A DNA stretch of 64,000 bases from Diprion similis (taxonomy: Eukaryota > Arthropoda > Insecta > Hymenoptera > Diprionidae): the NCBI RefSeq assembly GCF_021155765.1, contig NC_060106.1, positions 21,602,031 to 21,666,030 on the forward strand. Direction: 5' to 3'. The first letter of the stretch is position 1, and every line of letters begins with the position of its first letter. The notes beneath the pieces were generated by a model. The model did not search any database and was not told where the DNA came from. It worked only from the letters and a program-made list of their open reading frames with translations. This document shows, piece by piece, positions 12,517-25,400 of the stretch. The translations under genes and the position numbers were made by a program.

Positions 12517-15500
12517 GTAGAGTAAATATTTTATTCTATATTCCCCAACCCAATGGACGTATGAATATTATATACTATACTCTTGCTCGAGAAGCACTGT
12601 GTACATACATAAATTCGTAAAACATTGCACATTGCGTAAGCATAAAATTGTAAGGTCCTAAGGCCTTAATAATTGTAAATAAAAATTATATACGATAAAA
12701 ACACTTGCTTAATTGAAGCCGACCGTTGAAGCTCTCTTCATTCAGTTTTTGAATTACCTCCCAAAGACCTTATCAATTTGTCGACGTGCATAAGGTTCCT
12801 CGCGTCGAAGGATACTCGTTAATTGACATCCTGCATTTATGTTAATTACTTTTGAAGTAGAAAAGCTCCTGCAGGCGTAATCGGAAGATCTCAACGCCGT
12901 TGTTTGTCCGTGATGTTTTTTCGGCGGAATAATTTAACCCGATTTGGGCAGCTCGCGCGCGGATGATATCGCCACCATTTTAGCTCAAGGTGACAGTACA
13001 CGGAAAACCAAAAATAAAAAAAAGAAAAATAGCTCGGTCGTAATCACCAAACGGTGAAACGCTCATGCGCGAATCGTTCTGGCGCCGACGCGTCCGAAAT
13101 TATTGCAGCCGTATGGATATATTCTTTGACGCATGCGTACCTTAGTCCTCTCGGTAAAAAGCACTTTTTAAATTTTTCCGCTCTCACCTGCGTGATATTC
13201 TTAACACGGAAATACGATACGGTTTAATTTTAATTTTTCTATGAGTTTCCTTCTCTCACCTAAGTATGCAGATGATCGAGGGAAATGATAATTCTTTGAA
13301 TCAAAAGAAAAAAAAAAAATGTCTTTCACCAATTTGTAAAGTCTACTAATGCTTTTCGTATTATACAGCTGACAAGTGTGAAAATCAAAATACAACTTGC
13401 TACTTCTGCTTGAGTAATCCATACAGTCTGCGTACGTTTGTTTATTACAATAATTATTTCTGGCTTTGTTATTACCACTATCGATAGTATTGTTATTATT
13501 ATTATTAATACTATAATTAACACTACGAGGCTTATGATAATCGTAGGGATACAAGTATGTATGAATATAGTGTATAATAACATATATAAATATAGATTAG
13601 GTTTTCTCACTTTCTTAAAATCACCAACACGATGTATAATAATTATAGTAACTGGATTATGACGATAAAATTAAACTACTTAAAATCAATGCGGTTTATA
13701 TTATATGCATATATGTAGTTGTAATCATAATTAAAATAATTCAAGGTGTGTAGAAAAACGACTATACAGAGACGATAATTATTAATCAAAATTTATGAAT
13801 TATTAAAATATGAATATTATAAAGACTTTTAGCAGAACCGATAAACCAGCCTATAACACATCAAGTCTTTATTGATTTGGTAATGATCTTGACGAAGGGA
13901 TGAAAAGTAGTAAGGATATATAAGGGCTGTGAATGAGTGAGAATGAACAGGTGTGACTTTGGTATGTTTTCAACCAGGGTTGGTCATCAGTTCTTGCACC
14001 CACGACAGTATTTATACAATTAATAATAATAATTCAATTTAAAAACTGTAATAGTATTAATAATAATACATGTAACGTACTTCCGTATGCAAGTTATAAT
14101 TATCATTAATTATTAACGTAACTATTGTTAATTTAGACACAACCAGCCATCAGCTGAACTACTGCACTGTAGCAACCTTATTCAATTGCTCGACTGAATA
14201 ATCAATAATTATTGAGTAATTAATCGATCAATGAATTAATTAATACACTTTTCGCGAATATACTTACAAGTTTAGGCGATTATGCTGTATACTATACGAG
14301 TATAGGTACTGTGATTTGTGTTATTAAGGATTATAAATGTTATTACGTTGTTTATCAGAGGGCGGTATGGTTATAGTATAATGTAGCTGTTGAAAGACAA
14401 TATAATAATAATAATAATGATTCGTTTAATGATAGTTCGTCAATATCGCGACGCCCGTTATTGTTATACAATTATCTAATCGTTTATAGTGTACGGTATA
14501 CGGAGTATATTGTGTGCCATTGTTAGTACTCGAGAAGCATAATAAATGCCTATGGAATTTTTAGTAAAATTTATGAGTATACATTTGCGCAGGCAGAAAA
14601 GTGTTATTCCAGTTTTGAAACTCTGGATCAGCAAATTATTGTACGTATATTTCGATGACGTGACTGTCCATGTATTGCGTTATCACAGGGACGAATTGAA
14701 TGAGTGCTCTGACATTTCACTGTGTTTTCCCCCTAGACTATAACCGGCATTAAAATCGTCGAATTTTTCAATGCTACATTTCCACATATCGAACATGTTA
14801 CTCCGCATCGAACATTGCAGCAATTACGTATACAAATACTTATCTACGCATGTATTATTCCTAGGGACTAATATACTAATTATAAGTATAGTATTTGTGC
14901 GTGATACGCTTAATCTCTTTATCGTTATTGTTTTTAGCCTAGAGGCTGACTTATTACACAGAATTTCAGTAAAACCCAGCATAACAGTCACACGTGGCAT
15001 TTTCTGCACTGCACTGAATAGAAATATCAAGTGTTAAATTTCAATTTCAATCACATTTATAAAACATACAAAATATACACACAATTTCAATTTTTAATAA
15101 AATTGTATAATTAAATCGGAAAACTGTATAACGGTAATTTCAGCGTTGCGCAAAAATTTGAGTAAAATTTTTATTTTCTTTTTTTTCATCCAGGGTGAAA
15201 GAGATTAAGTAATTTGTGACCGTCATGTGGTAGTTTAACGAGACTCTGTATGATTTACCACCAAATGGAGCCGTGAAGACTCTTGATCCGTTTGTTGTGT
15301 CCCTGTATCGATTGAGATCTATCACGACATTGATAAAACTTTTGACTTATTGTTAAAATACGAAATCGAGGGTAATTATATACGCCTCTATTCAAGAAAT
15401 TAAGGAACATCAAACGTGTCTCAACTGAGAATATGATATAATAATATCCATAGATCAAAGTAGCACATTTTAGGAGATGTCAAAATATCTCCTGTAGTTA

Positions 15501-16412
15501 TGTATAACTAGAATAAAAAACTCGAGTAAATTTCGTAATTTACATATCTGAAGTAGGTGTTATTTTTCTCTGCTATACTTGAATACGATTTACTTGAAAA
15601 TTTTTCATGATCCCATACTAATTGGCCAACTTGGTATTGACAGGCGCAATAACTTGGAGCTTGACATGTCAAATCATAATAGTATTTTTTATCTGAATGT
15701 ATTAGAAATTCTTACACAGTACAGATGCACTGGTTCTTCAGAAAAATAGTTCGTATTGATAGTCACCTCAAAGAATTTCGTTCGGGAAGAATTATATTTG
15801 AAATATTTATGCCGGGTGAGTTTTTCTCTTGATTAAAAGTATACTTTTCACACAGCATCTGCTTGAATAGTAGTTGACAAAATTGCCCTTCATTACAATA
15901 CCAGCCAATTATTAATCGCTCAACGTATACTAAAAGTAATCCAACGAATTTGCGATAAAATAAATCTTACATCTGAAATGCAAATTCGTTTCAATAACGT
16001 AATAATAACGTTACTACATATTAATATAAGTTCGCATATTATGCATAATAGTATAACAGTACTAAAACCTACCGTAATTATCGTAACTCGTTATTAATTC
16101 TAAATGTTCATTGTATAATGTACTTCGATGCATCCTCAACGTACGGTATACCGTTCGCGCTTCTATCTTTCACTCCTTTTTCTACTCGAGTTTAATGACT
16201 AGAACGTCTAACAGCGAGTCATTTGGTAAAAAATAATACGTTCAACGGAGGGAGAGTAAAATACCTAACTATAAGTATTAATTCTTAAAAGGTTTCAAAC
16301 AGGAATCAAGAACAACAGAAATCGAGAAAAAAAAAATAAGTAAAATTGGGGTACGGGAAGACGGGATCGCGGACGGAGGCGGACGACCCAGGCCGTTAAC
16401 GACTTGTATCAA
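12517..16412. other. Between RNF123 and SRGAP; RNF123 promoter and probable SRGAP 3' UTR
   Basis: No coding sequence is supported. The right part should be the 3' UTR of SRGAP, read on the minus strand from 16412 downward; its end was not fixed because several minus-strand AATAAA-like sites exist. The part at about 12900-13150 is richer in GC and CpG, contains CATGCGC-type motifs, and may be the RNF123 promoter or a separate start site. From 13430 to 14450 the sequence is very AT-rich with short ATT/AAT runs (13494-13508, 14022-14070, 14402-14420). Confidence 0.4.
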
Positions 16413-19400
16413 TCAATTAGCCTGCTCGGTGTTTTGTGCCTGCTTTTCGATCTTCCTAGCAAGTTCCGGGCTCATATGAGGATGAGGAAATGGCAGTACC
16501 GGCTTCCTTAGTATTGTAGGTTTCACTTTGACTTGTGGTTTGAACGACGAAACCTGACTTCCTCCTGTTAGATGCATTTCAGCAAACTTGGCTGCAATTA
16601 TTGGAGTCGATCGTGGTGGCAGCGGGGAACGAAGTGGCGTTGGAACGTCTCCCACAGCGACTTGAGTCGAACTGGCCGACCTAACTATTCCCTGGTTCTC
16701 TACCAGCTCTTGTCCACCTGGATTGACACAATCCTCAGTCTCTCGCTCTTTAGGTTTCAGGCCTCCCAATTCAGACGCAGATGTTGCAGCACTGCTTTTA
16801 GTATTTTTTTTCAACGTGCACTGATTCTGTTTGGCAAACCGCTCTGCAGCTGTACTCATGTCTGGCGACTCTGGGCCTCCAGTTGGGGAAGTTGCAGCTT
16901 CTGTACGTGAGGTTTGAGGTGGAGGTGTAAGAACACGAGGCGCTGATTCGTCATCCGAACTACTGAGGCTGCTGGAGGACGCAGATTTGTTGTCCGCATC
17001 CTGAGCTGATAGTGGAAGATCCATCACGAGATCTGGTGTGTGTTTCTGTCTCATTTCACGAAACTCTTGCTGGGAGGATCGGAAAGACTTGATGCCGGAA
17101 ATTGGAAGGCCGGAACTCAGATGTGTTTGGGAAGTTGCGCGCCTCTGCCAGAGTTCACGATTGGCAGAGAAGGTGGTCTTCTCCCTATCCTCATCCTGGT
17201 CTTCGTCGTCCGTGACGTTTGCCTGCAGTGGCAACTGTCCTGGACTTGTTACATCACCACCCATACTCTGTGACTTCCAGTGCTGCCTCCTTGCTCCCCC
17301 GCGTTTTGCCACTTCCAATTCATCGGCAGGTGTGTGGTGTCGGTGTCCTGATCTGAGATGGTGGTTGTGATTTTGCAGCTGTTGATTCTGGGCCTCGTCC
17401 CCTATTACAGTTACAGGATCGGTCCGATCTTCTGGGTTGTAGACCTCTGATGGCGTGATTCGAATCAGCTCTATCGAGTGGTCAGCAGGTGGTGCAATAC
17501 AGTCTACATCGTCGTTGATCCTTGTCTCCAAAACGGACTTCGAAGGCGTCTCTGAGTCCTGTCGGAGTGACGTTGACTTTTAGATTAAGTACCAGGATCT
17601 GTTTTTAGAAGAGGTACATGTATGTGCAGAAATATTAGGTGTACGTGAAACTTTCTTTGTCAAAAACGCCTGCGTCGTAACCAATGATTATTTGCCATCT
17701 GCTTTTCGAGTATTCAAACATTACAGTAGTTATTATTTGAACATGATTTTTTATTTTTAATACCTGCTCCTACCCTTAACAAAGAAAGCTTCACGTGTCC
17801 GTGTTACACATTTATTCTAATTGTCTGAATTACTTTGAAGGATTTTCTTCAGATTGGTCCAGCCACCTTGGTCGAAATCACAACTATACACTTGTTTGTA
17901 CCTTTGACGTGTAGGTATGTTCATGAGTGAGTGACTTGTTTTGGATTGAGTGATTGCATGGATTTGTATTTATTTTGTATGGAGTGCACTGAAAGGAAAG
18001 TATAGTTGAGTATATATTTTATTTACCATGGGATAAGCCCCCTTGGACAGTAAGAATTGAAGAATGAAAGAGAGAAAGAAAGAAAAAGAGAGCGAAAGAG
18101 AGGCAGGTATAAAAGTTAAAAACCCAATTACATCCGTAGACCAAATTAGATTAGATACAAAAAAAAAGTGAAGTGAATGAGAGATAGAATGATCCAGCAG
18201 GAGAACGGTAATTAGTTTGTTGCTAGTAGTTAAGTAAACATGTTATAATCGATCGATAAAAAAAAATACCCATTATTCAATTCTTAATTGGACTTATTGA
18301 ATTTCTCTCACATATTTCCAACAACTGTCTGATTCTCATGTAATTCAGCTACTGACAGGTGATGTATCCATTCCTGGAATTCAAATCTCCACACTGCTTT
18401 CAGTATCAATTAACCAGTTATTTTCAAATCGAGTAAACACTTTAGCTTATACAATAGTTATACTCTTTCCCATATCTGTAGTCTTTATATAATGTGAATC
18501 AATGTTTTGTTTCTGTTAGATTGAGCAGGTAGCCACTGAATTATGAGCTGTTGTCAGAGTGGTTTATACACTTAAAATATATTATTAGCATCATTATGAG
18601 TTGTCTCGAGGTTGTGTTACCTGCTATTTTCCAAAACGATATTGTATGTATCTAATCGTAAGATCCAGGATTAAATCCATTCTGATTGGACTACTTTTGT
18701 ATACCGTATTCAAGACTGGGATCAGGCACAGGATTTATCTCCCAATCAACCATCAACTCTACACAACATGTAATTACAAACTAATAACTTTACAGTGGAG
18801 AACAATAGTACTGGTATCGAACATGTATAGTAGATCCATAAAAACTGGCCAAGGCAATTTATCCTTATTTTTACATGGAATAGAGTTTTAAATGCCAAAA
18901 GCAGTTATGATACGTTAACTCTTGGATCAATTACAATGATCGAAAATTGGATTAGACATCAAAGGATTACCATAGAAATAAAGAATATAATAGAAAAAGG
19001 TAGAACTATTGTACTCTGAAATGTTTTTCACTCAAATTGCACAACATCCTTCAATGTCTTATCAGGGATTTCGGTCAGGCCGTACTATTACTATTTATTA
19101 AACTTGATAATATATACAGTGAGTACGTTTTGCAATTACCGAAAGGTACCAGCTGCACGTTACTGACCTAATCAAAGTACTATACATGTACCAAATTCAT
19201 GCACCAATGTGATTCTACTACACAGATTAATAGCGAAAAATTAATATTACTTAGCAACTGCAAAATTACTGCTGCCAATAAATGTATAGCATAAACATGA
19301 AAGTATGAGTAGTAAATAAAATAATTATATTAACGAGGTACGACGACGGGGTTCACGTTGTTTATCCGAATGTTTATTAATCGGTTCTGGATTTTGTCAG

Positions 19401-22400
19401 GACGAATTTATTTATGCAGTCTATTATGATTTTGTCCAGGGGAATTTTACTCTCATATGTACATAGATCAGTGTTTTAGAGAAAACTATCTCGTGCCATT
19501 ATTCAGACATCCCACTGTTTTGCCTGTTATCATTTCTATGAGAGAAAAAAGAATTCAATACTGTTTCGTACTTCTTGTTTTAAGATCTCGTACATAATTG
19601 GTGACATGGGAATGTAGTTAGTCGCGTTGTGAAAGGTTGGGAAAATGTAAACAATCGAGCGAGGGAGTTTTTGATGTTCGTCATATTACTCACCTAATCT
19701 TTAAGAATTTCCATCGCCTAATAGAAGAGGTCTGTCTCCCTCAATCGGCGTGGTTTCCATTGGCCTTGTCAACAACAGACTGAGATTGTTCTACGGGACT
19801 CTATGGGATTCACAAACCAACCGAACTGTCAAATCAACACTCCTTCAATGTAAAATCAAACACAAACACGACAGTAGCTGCAGCAGCACACGGGACGTGA
19901 CAACCAGCACAGTTTCAGATTTTTGATATTTCGTTATTTTACTTGTATTATTATTTCGTAGCTGTTTTTTTTTTTTTTTTTTTTATTTATATTTAAATTT
20001 TAAATAAGCAATATTTTGAATTTTTCAAAAACGTATTACAATCACGACGAAGGTTGCGCCAGCAGTAGGGTTTTTTTTCGTTTTTGTTTTCATTAGAATG
20101 TTTTTTCCTAATGTATTAATATAGCAATATCATCACGACAAGATAAAAAACAAACAACCGCACGAGGATAAACACTTCCGAAAAATTAAACGTAAATCTG
20201 TAAAAACAACAACCAACCCAGAAATTATAACGATTAATTTTCAATGGTGAATTTTTAGAACAAAACGATTATGGTATGTAATATGACAGGAATGTGATTG
20301 CAGATATCTGTGTACTACAGTGTAATACTTCACGAAAGACATACTTAAGAGCAATATTACATTACATTACAATTTACAGTTAACATATCTAGCAGAATGT
20401 GATAGAACAACACTGAAACACAGAAAGAAATACTCGTGTTTATGCTACTATAACAGTTTAGGCAGCACAAGAAGATAAGAGATGAAGGCACATGCACCAA
20501 CAAACGTGTGTATTTTGTATTTATATTTTATTTACAAAAATCATTATTGTACAAGTCCAAGTGTACTACTACAACTCTAAATCTATGTATGGAATTTGAG
20601 CAATTTACGTTTTACTCAATGATCCCCATTTCCCTCTCTTCTCAGATCTCTTTTCTTCCAGTCCCTCGCCTCTCAAATTTTTCATTATTCTCTTGTTAAA
20701 GCAATTACTTGTATTTATTTCTCTTTGATCAAAGAAATTATATTTTCAATAATATAAAAATAAAAGTATTTGTATTTCATCCCCAGATTAAAATCCCGAT
20801 TGTAACTATAATAAAATAGCTACAATATGTGTACAGAATAAAATGGGAAACGCCCCCCCCACCCCAGATTTTCCATATGTAGATTGTTGGAGATATCGAG
20901 GTGGGCTCGAAGTTCAATTTAGTCAGTCTTTTCGTGGCTACAACATGTATTATGTATCGTACAAGTTGTATAATTGTATAGTTTGTTGTGCACACCTCAA
21001 TATAGGTATATGAACTATTTAAAAGTTTGAAGCAAGCTGTGAAAAACATTGAATTCATCATAAATTGGTTGCGATCAAACTAGGCAGGGCATGACTTGGC
21101 AGGTGCTAGGTGCAGAAGGTGTGTATAGCAAGCAAAAGTTCCAACTGCAATATCAAAGTTCATCGCGGAAGTTGATATACATTATACGATACACTTTAAA
21201 GCATTCATGCATTCGTAACGTATTTCATGTTAACCAATGTGTTTCTACCGCTTATTGGACCATCGTTTGCTTATGTTATTTAGTCTTGAGTCAATAAACT
21301 CTCGAAATAAAATATATACGGCAGTTGAAACGTACATTTTCTGTATACTCAAATACATAAACGTGAATATAGTCAAGCGATTTGTTGAAAACTTATGCAA
21401 AATGCTGACAAAAATTGAAGCACATGACGAACGAGTATTCAACTTACGTAAGCACGAGACTTCGCCCTGACACAAAAACAACCAACAGTACGAATAAAAA
21501 CAACAAAAACAACAACAAAAACAACAACAGTTATAAAACAGGAAACTTCGCAAATTAACGTTTAGTGATAGGTATGAAGAAGGGCTCGTTATTTGCTATA
21601 CGGTGGTTTCCAATACCTCTCGGCTGATGATGGGTTGCGAGCTCGTCACACAAACAGCAATTCCTGGTACCAGAGCGTTTGCTTCCTGCTGCTGCAACAG
21701 CTGCTGCTGAGAATTGGTGCCGTTGGTGTTAGCTGTGCATATTGATCCTATTCCAGTCGAACTGGAGCCTAAAAGGGGTGAATTTCCACTGGAAAGTGCG
21801 CTGTCTGCAGAGCTGGATGCTCGTCTTCGCATCGATTCTTCGCTGGAAGACTTCAGGAGTTCCTTATCCCGGTCCTTGTCCTCATCCCTTTAGAAGACGC
21901 AAGAATTGCATTTGGGGTAAATAAGAATAAGCCGGAGGGCATAAAATCGAAAAATGGTTTTTTCATTAGATTAAATTTCTTTCCCTCACGGTGTGTATCA
22001 ACATTACGGCGTGTTAGATATTAGTCGTCTACTCACTTTATCTTGAGCATTACGTATTTGTCAGGTATCAGTCCTTCTCGACCTGCCAGAGCACCACGCC
22101 ACCAGTCATTGCTAACCTGTGCGTACAGCGTCAGTGTGTCACCCTTTTTGAAACTCAATTCCCTTGCAGACCGAGCGTTGAAGTCAAACTGTGCTGTGGC
22201 CTCCAGATTCTCTGATTCTGCACGGAAAAGGAAAGACGATGTACTGTGGACGTCCAGCATGATTATGTTTCTATGTTAATTTTAAATTTCAAATCACAGA
22301 CTCTTCGTTCGGGAGAAACTTTTACAGACAATTTATGCCGCAACAATTTCACCAGTTGAATCAGGATCGTTTCTGTATCGAAGTAAAAATTGACTCATAA

Positions 22401-25400
22401 GCACTGTTGGAACTTACCATCTTCCGACGGATACACTTCGGAATCCATGTCTTCCTGCACCTGGTCTGTTGGCGAGTCACCTACCTCCCTAAAAAGCAAA
22501 ATGAATATTGTTTTTGGCGCTGCATGTAGTTTACTTTTGTTACTTGTGTAAAATATATTTTTTCTTACACATCATCAGGCTCTCTGCTGATGTACTTCTC
22601 ATACTGAATTCCTCCGATGTCATCAGGGAATATTTCTTCGCAGAATGTTATGATGTTCTTTATTAGCTCGTTTACTTGATTCTGGTACTGGACCTGATCT
22701 TTGTCTTCAGGCACCGGGACCAACGTTGGTCCGAAGCAAATTGCCAAGTTATAAGGGTCCATCATATTCTCATCAGAGAATTCTGAGAGGCTGAAAGATT
22801 TTCGGGATTAAACGGATGTTTAATGAAATAGCATCGTGGAAAAGTGCTTTAATATTCATCATTTATGTTCAAAACATTAAAGTAAGAGACTTGTATTCAA
22901 AAACAAGGACTCACTGATTGAGAAACGCGAAAAGATATCGCATTACGATGACAACAGGTCGAGGTAAGCTGGAGATGAGCTCCTTCATCTTCAGTACGAA
23001 TTCCTGCTTTGATTCAAGCTGGGCGAGTTCCATCAGATGCTCGAAGTAGATGATAGGAAAAAGCGGTTCTCTGAGCTCTCTAAGATAAAGTTTAAGAACA
23101 CCAGCAACGCTGTTGATGTCCGACGCGTCAGTTACATCTGCAAGGGGATCCTCGCCTCTCTCAAAACACTCTCTAAAGTTGTTTATCTCCACCTGTGATC
23201 CTGAGACCCTGAATATTCCCTGATGATGGAGTCCGAAAAGGTTTATCACTCTGACACAACTTTTTACAATTAATGGTATCTCCTGGTTTGTGCTCTCCAA
23301 GTATTCTTCAAGTGAACCACCGAATAATTTTGGCTGACCGTTCATCTGTAAGCGACCGATTCGCTTTCGTCGAGCTTGCTTCTGCTTATTAGCTGTTATC
23401 GACGGATTAGGACTGGATGCTGATCCGTCGAGCAGTGTTTGGCGAATGTATTCCTGCTTTGCATCAAGTCGTGCTATCCTCGAGGTTCCCAGAAGGTATT
23501 CGCGGAATTTCTGAACAGTAATGAACACAAGGCATGATGAAGATGGTTATCGTTTTATAGTTCAGAAAAATACATATTACTGAAATCAATTTCTGAAACA
23601 CGCAGTATTAATAAAATATTGGAATACGAAAACAAAAAAAATTTTACCGTCAGGTAAAATTCCTCAGTCTCCTGTCTGTCAGCTCTGAGTTTTATTTGAA
23701 GAGTCTCAGGCGGCCTGGAAGTTGGGACAGCATTTTCGCCAAAGTACCTGGAGCAGTCGTAGTCTTTTGCAGTGAGCATCTCGAGCAGACTGGCCTCTGC
23801 TGTCTCAAGCGTTTTCCAAACTTCTTCAGACTCTGTGCGCAGTGATGTAACACGCTGCTGCAATTGTGCGAGCCTCTGCTCCATCTCCGTGTGAAGAACT
23901 TTCTGCAGTTCCGGTTCAGGCACCTAATTAATAAATAAACATTCCCTATTTCTATTTTCGGATATAACCGTCATGCGGCTTAAGCCCAAATTCACATAAT
24001 TCAAAATAGGAAACAGAGATGGGAGAGAAAGAACAAAACATATAGTTGGATATTTTACCTCATCACCACGTTGACCCTGGAATTCAAACTTCTTTGGAAT
24101 CATGAAAGCCACGTGATGGGATTCGAGAAACCTTTGCTTATCGGCCCTCGAGTCAAGCGACCCAACACATGCAGCCAACTGTTCAGCACCCTGCTGCAGT
24201 GATCTCTGCCTACCCTCCTCTGCACTGCAGTGCATGAGAAGAGCTCTTGCAATACAATTGTGGAAGCCAAAATCCATGCACTGTCCAACAATAAACAATG
24301 ATCACTTTTATAGTTGATGGCGTTTAAGATCAGTTCAGGTGGGTTTGAATATTACACTCAAAATATAATATTATTATTATCATATTAGAAAAAAGAATTC
24401 TGTACAATTCTCTCAAATAAACAGAAGGCAAAACACTTTAAAACTTTGTATTAAAATTCTATCTCGGTCGAATATTTAACCATTGGAAGATAGTGTTCTT
24501 TTCACAAGTAATACAAAACAAGTTTGCTTTTTTAGGGATGTTAGGAACAGAGTTTTCGAATTGAAAACAGTCGCCGTAATATAACGACGGGAAATCTCAA
24601 ATTAAATGTAAAGAATGCTTAAATTTTCCAAGGGAAACGTTTACATTAAAAAAAGGGTATTAGTGATATGATTATTCATCAAATGGTACCGAGTTCGGGA
24701 CTTACATCAATAAGATCGGACAAGTCATCGACGAAATACTTGTGTATCGTCGTATTCGAGGCCTCGAGGCAAAGGATGTATTCGTTCCGCGCCTTCAAAG
24801 CTTTCAGCTTGGATTCGGTGTGCTTGGCCTTTCTCTGAAATCAAGCAATGCAACAAAATCCGTTATGACGTGAACGAAAACTCGGTTTATACATGTCGTC
24901 AATCAAGGAAGGTGTGTGTTTTTATAATCTTCTTTTTTCTCTCTCCTAACTTGCATTATAAACATCGTGATAAACGAAGAAACCTTTCTTTCCTTCTAAT
25001 ATAATTATTTTCTACTCCTTGGGGATTTTATTCCAACAGAAGGATATAAGGCTCGTGAATCTTTTCTTTCGAAATACAGTACATATAAGCATAAAGCTCG
25101 AGTGATATCGGATATAGCTGATGTGTGTAGGGAAGCCGTTGGGCAGCGACACACGCGTCGTCGTTTACCTCCACCTTATCCTCATACTCCTCCTCCTCCT
25201 TCTCTTTCTCTTCTTCCTCCTCCTCCTCGTCGTCCTCCTCCTCCTCCACGAGAATCGGGTTGCGTGCCATCTGCTTTGCTGATCGAGCTTTGCGGCCGGC
25301 GATGCGGCCGGTTTCTTTATTTTTCCACGCAGCGAGTTTGTGGGCGGCGCAAAAAACATACAGATGTCTGAATCTGTTATAAAGGTCTGTTTAATACGTC

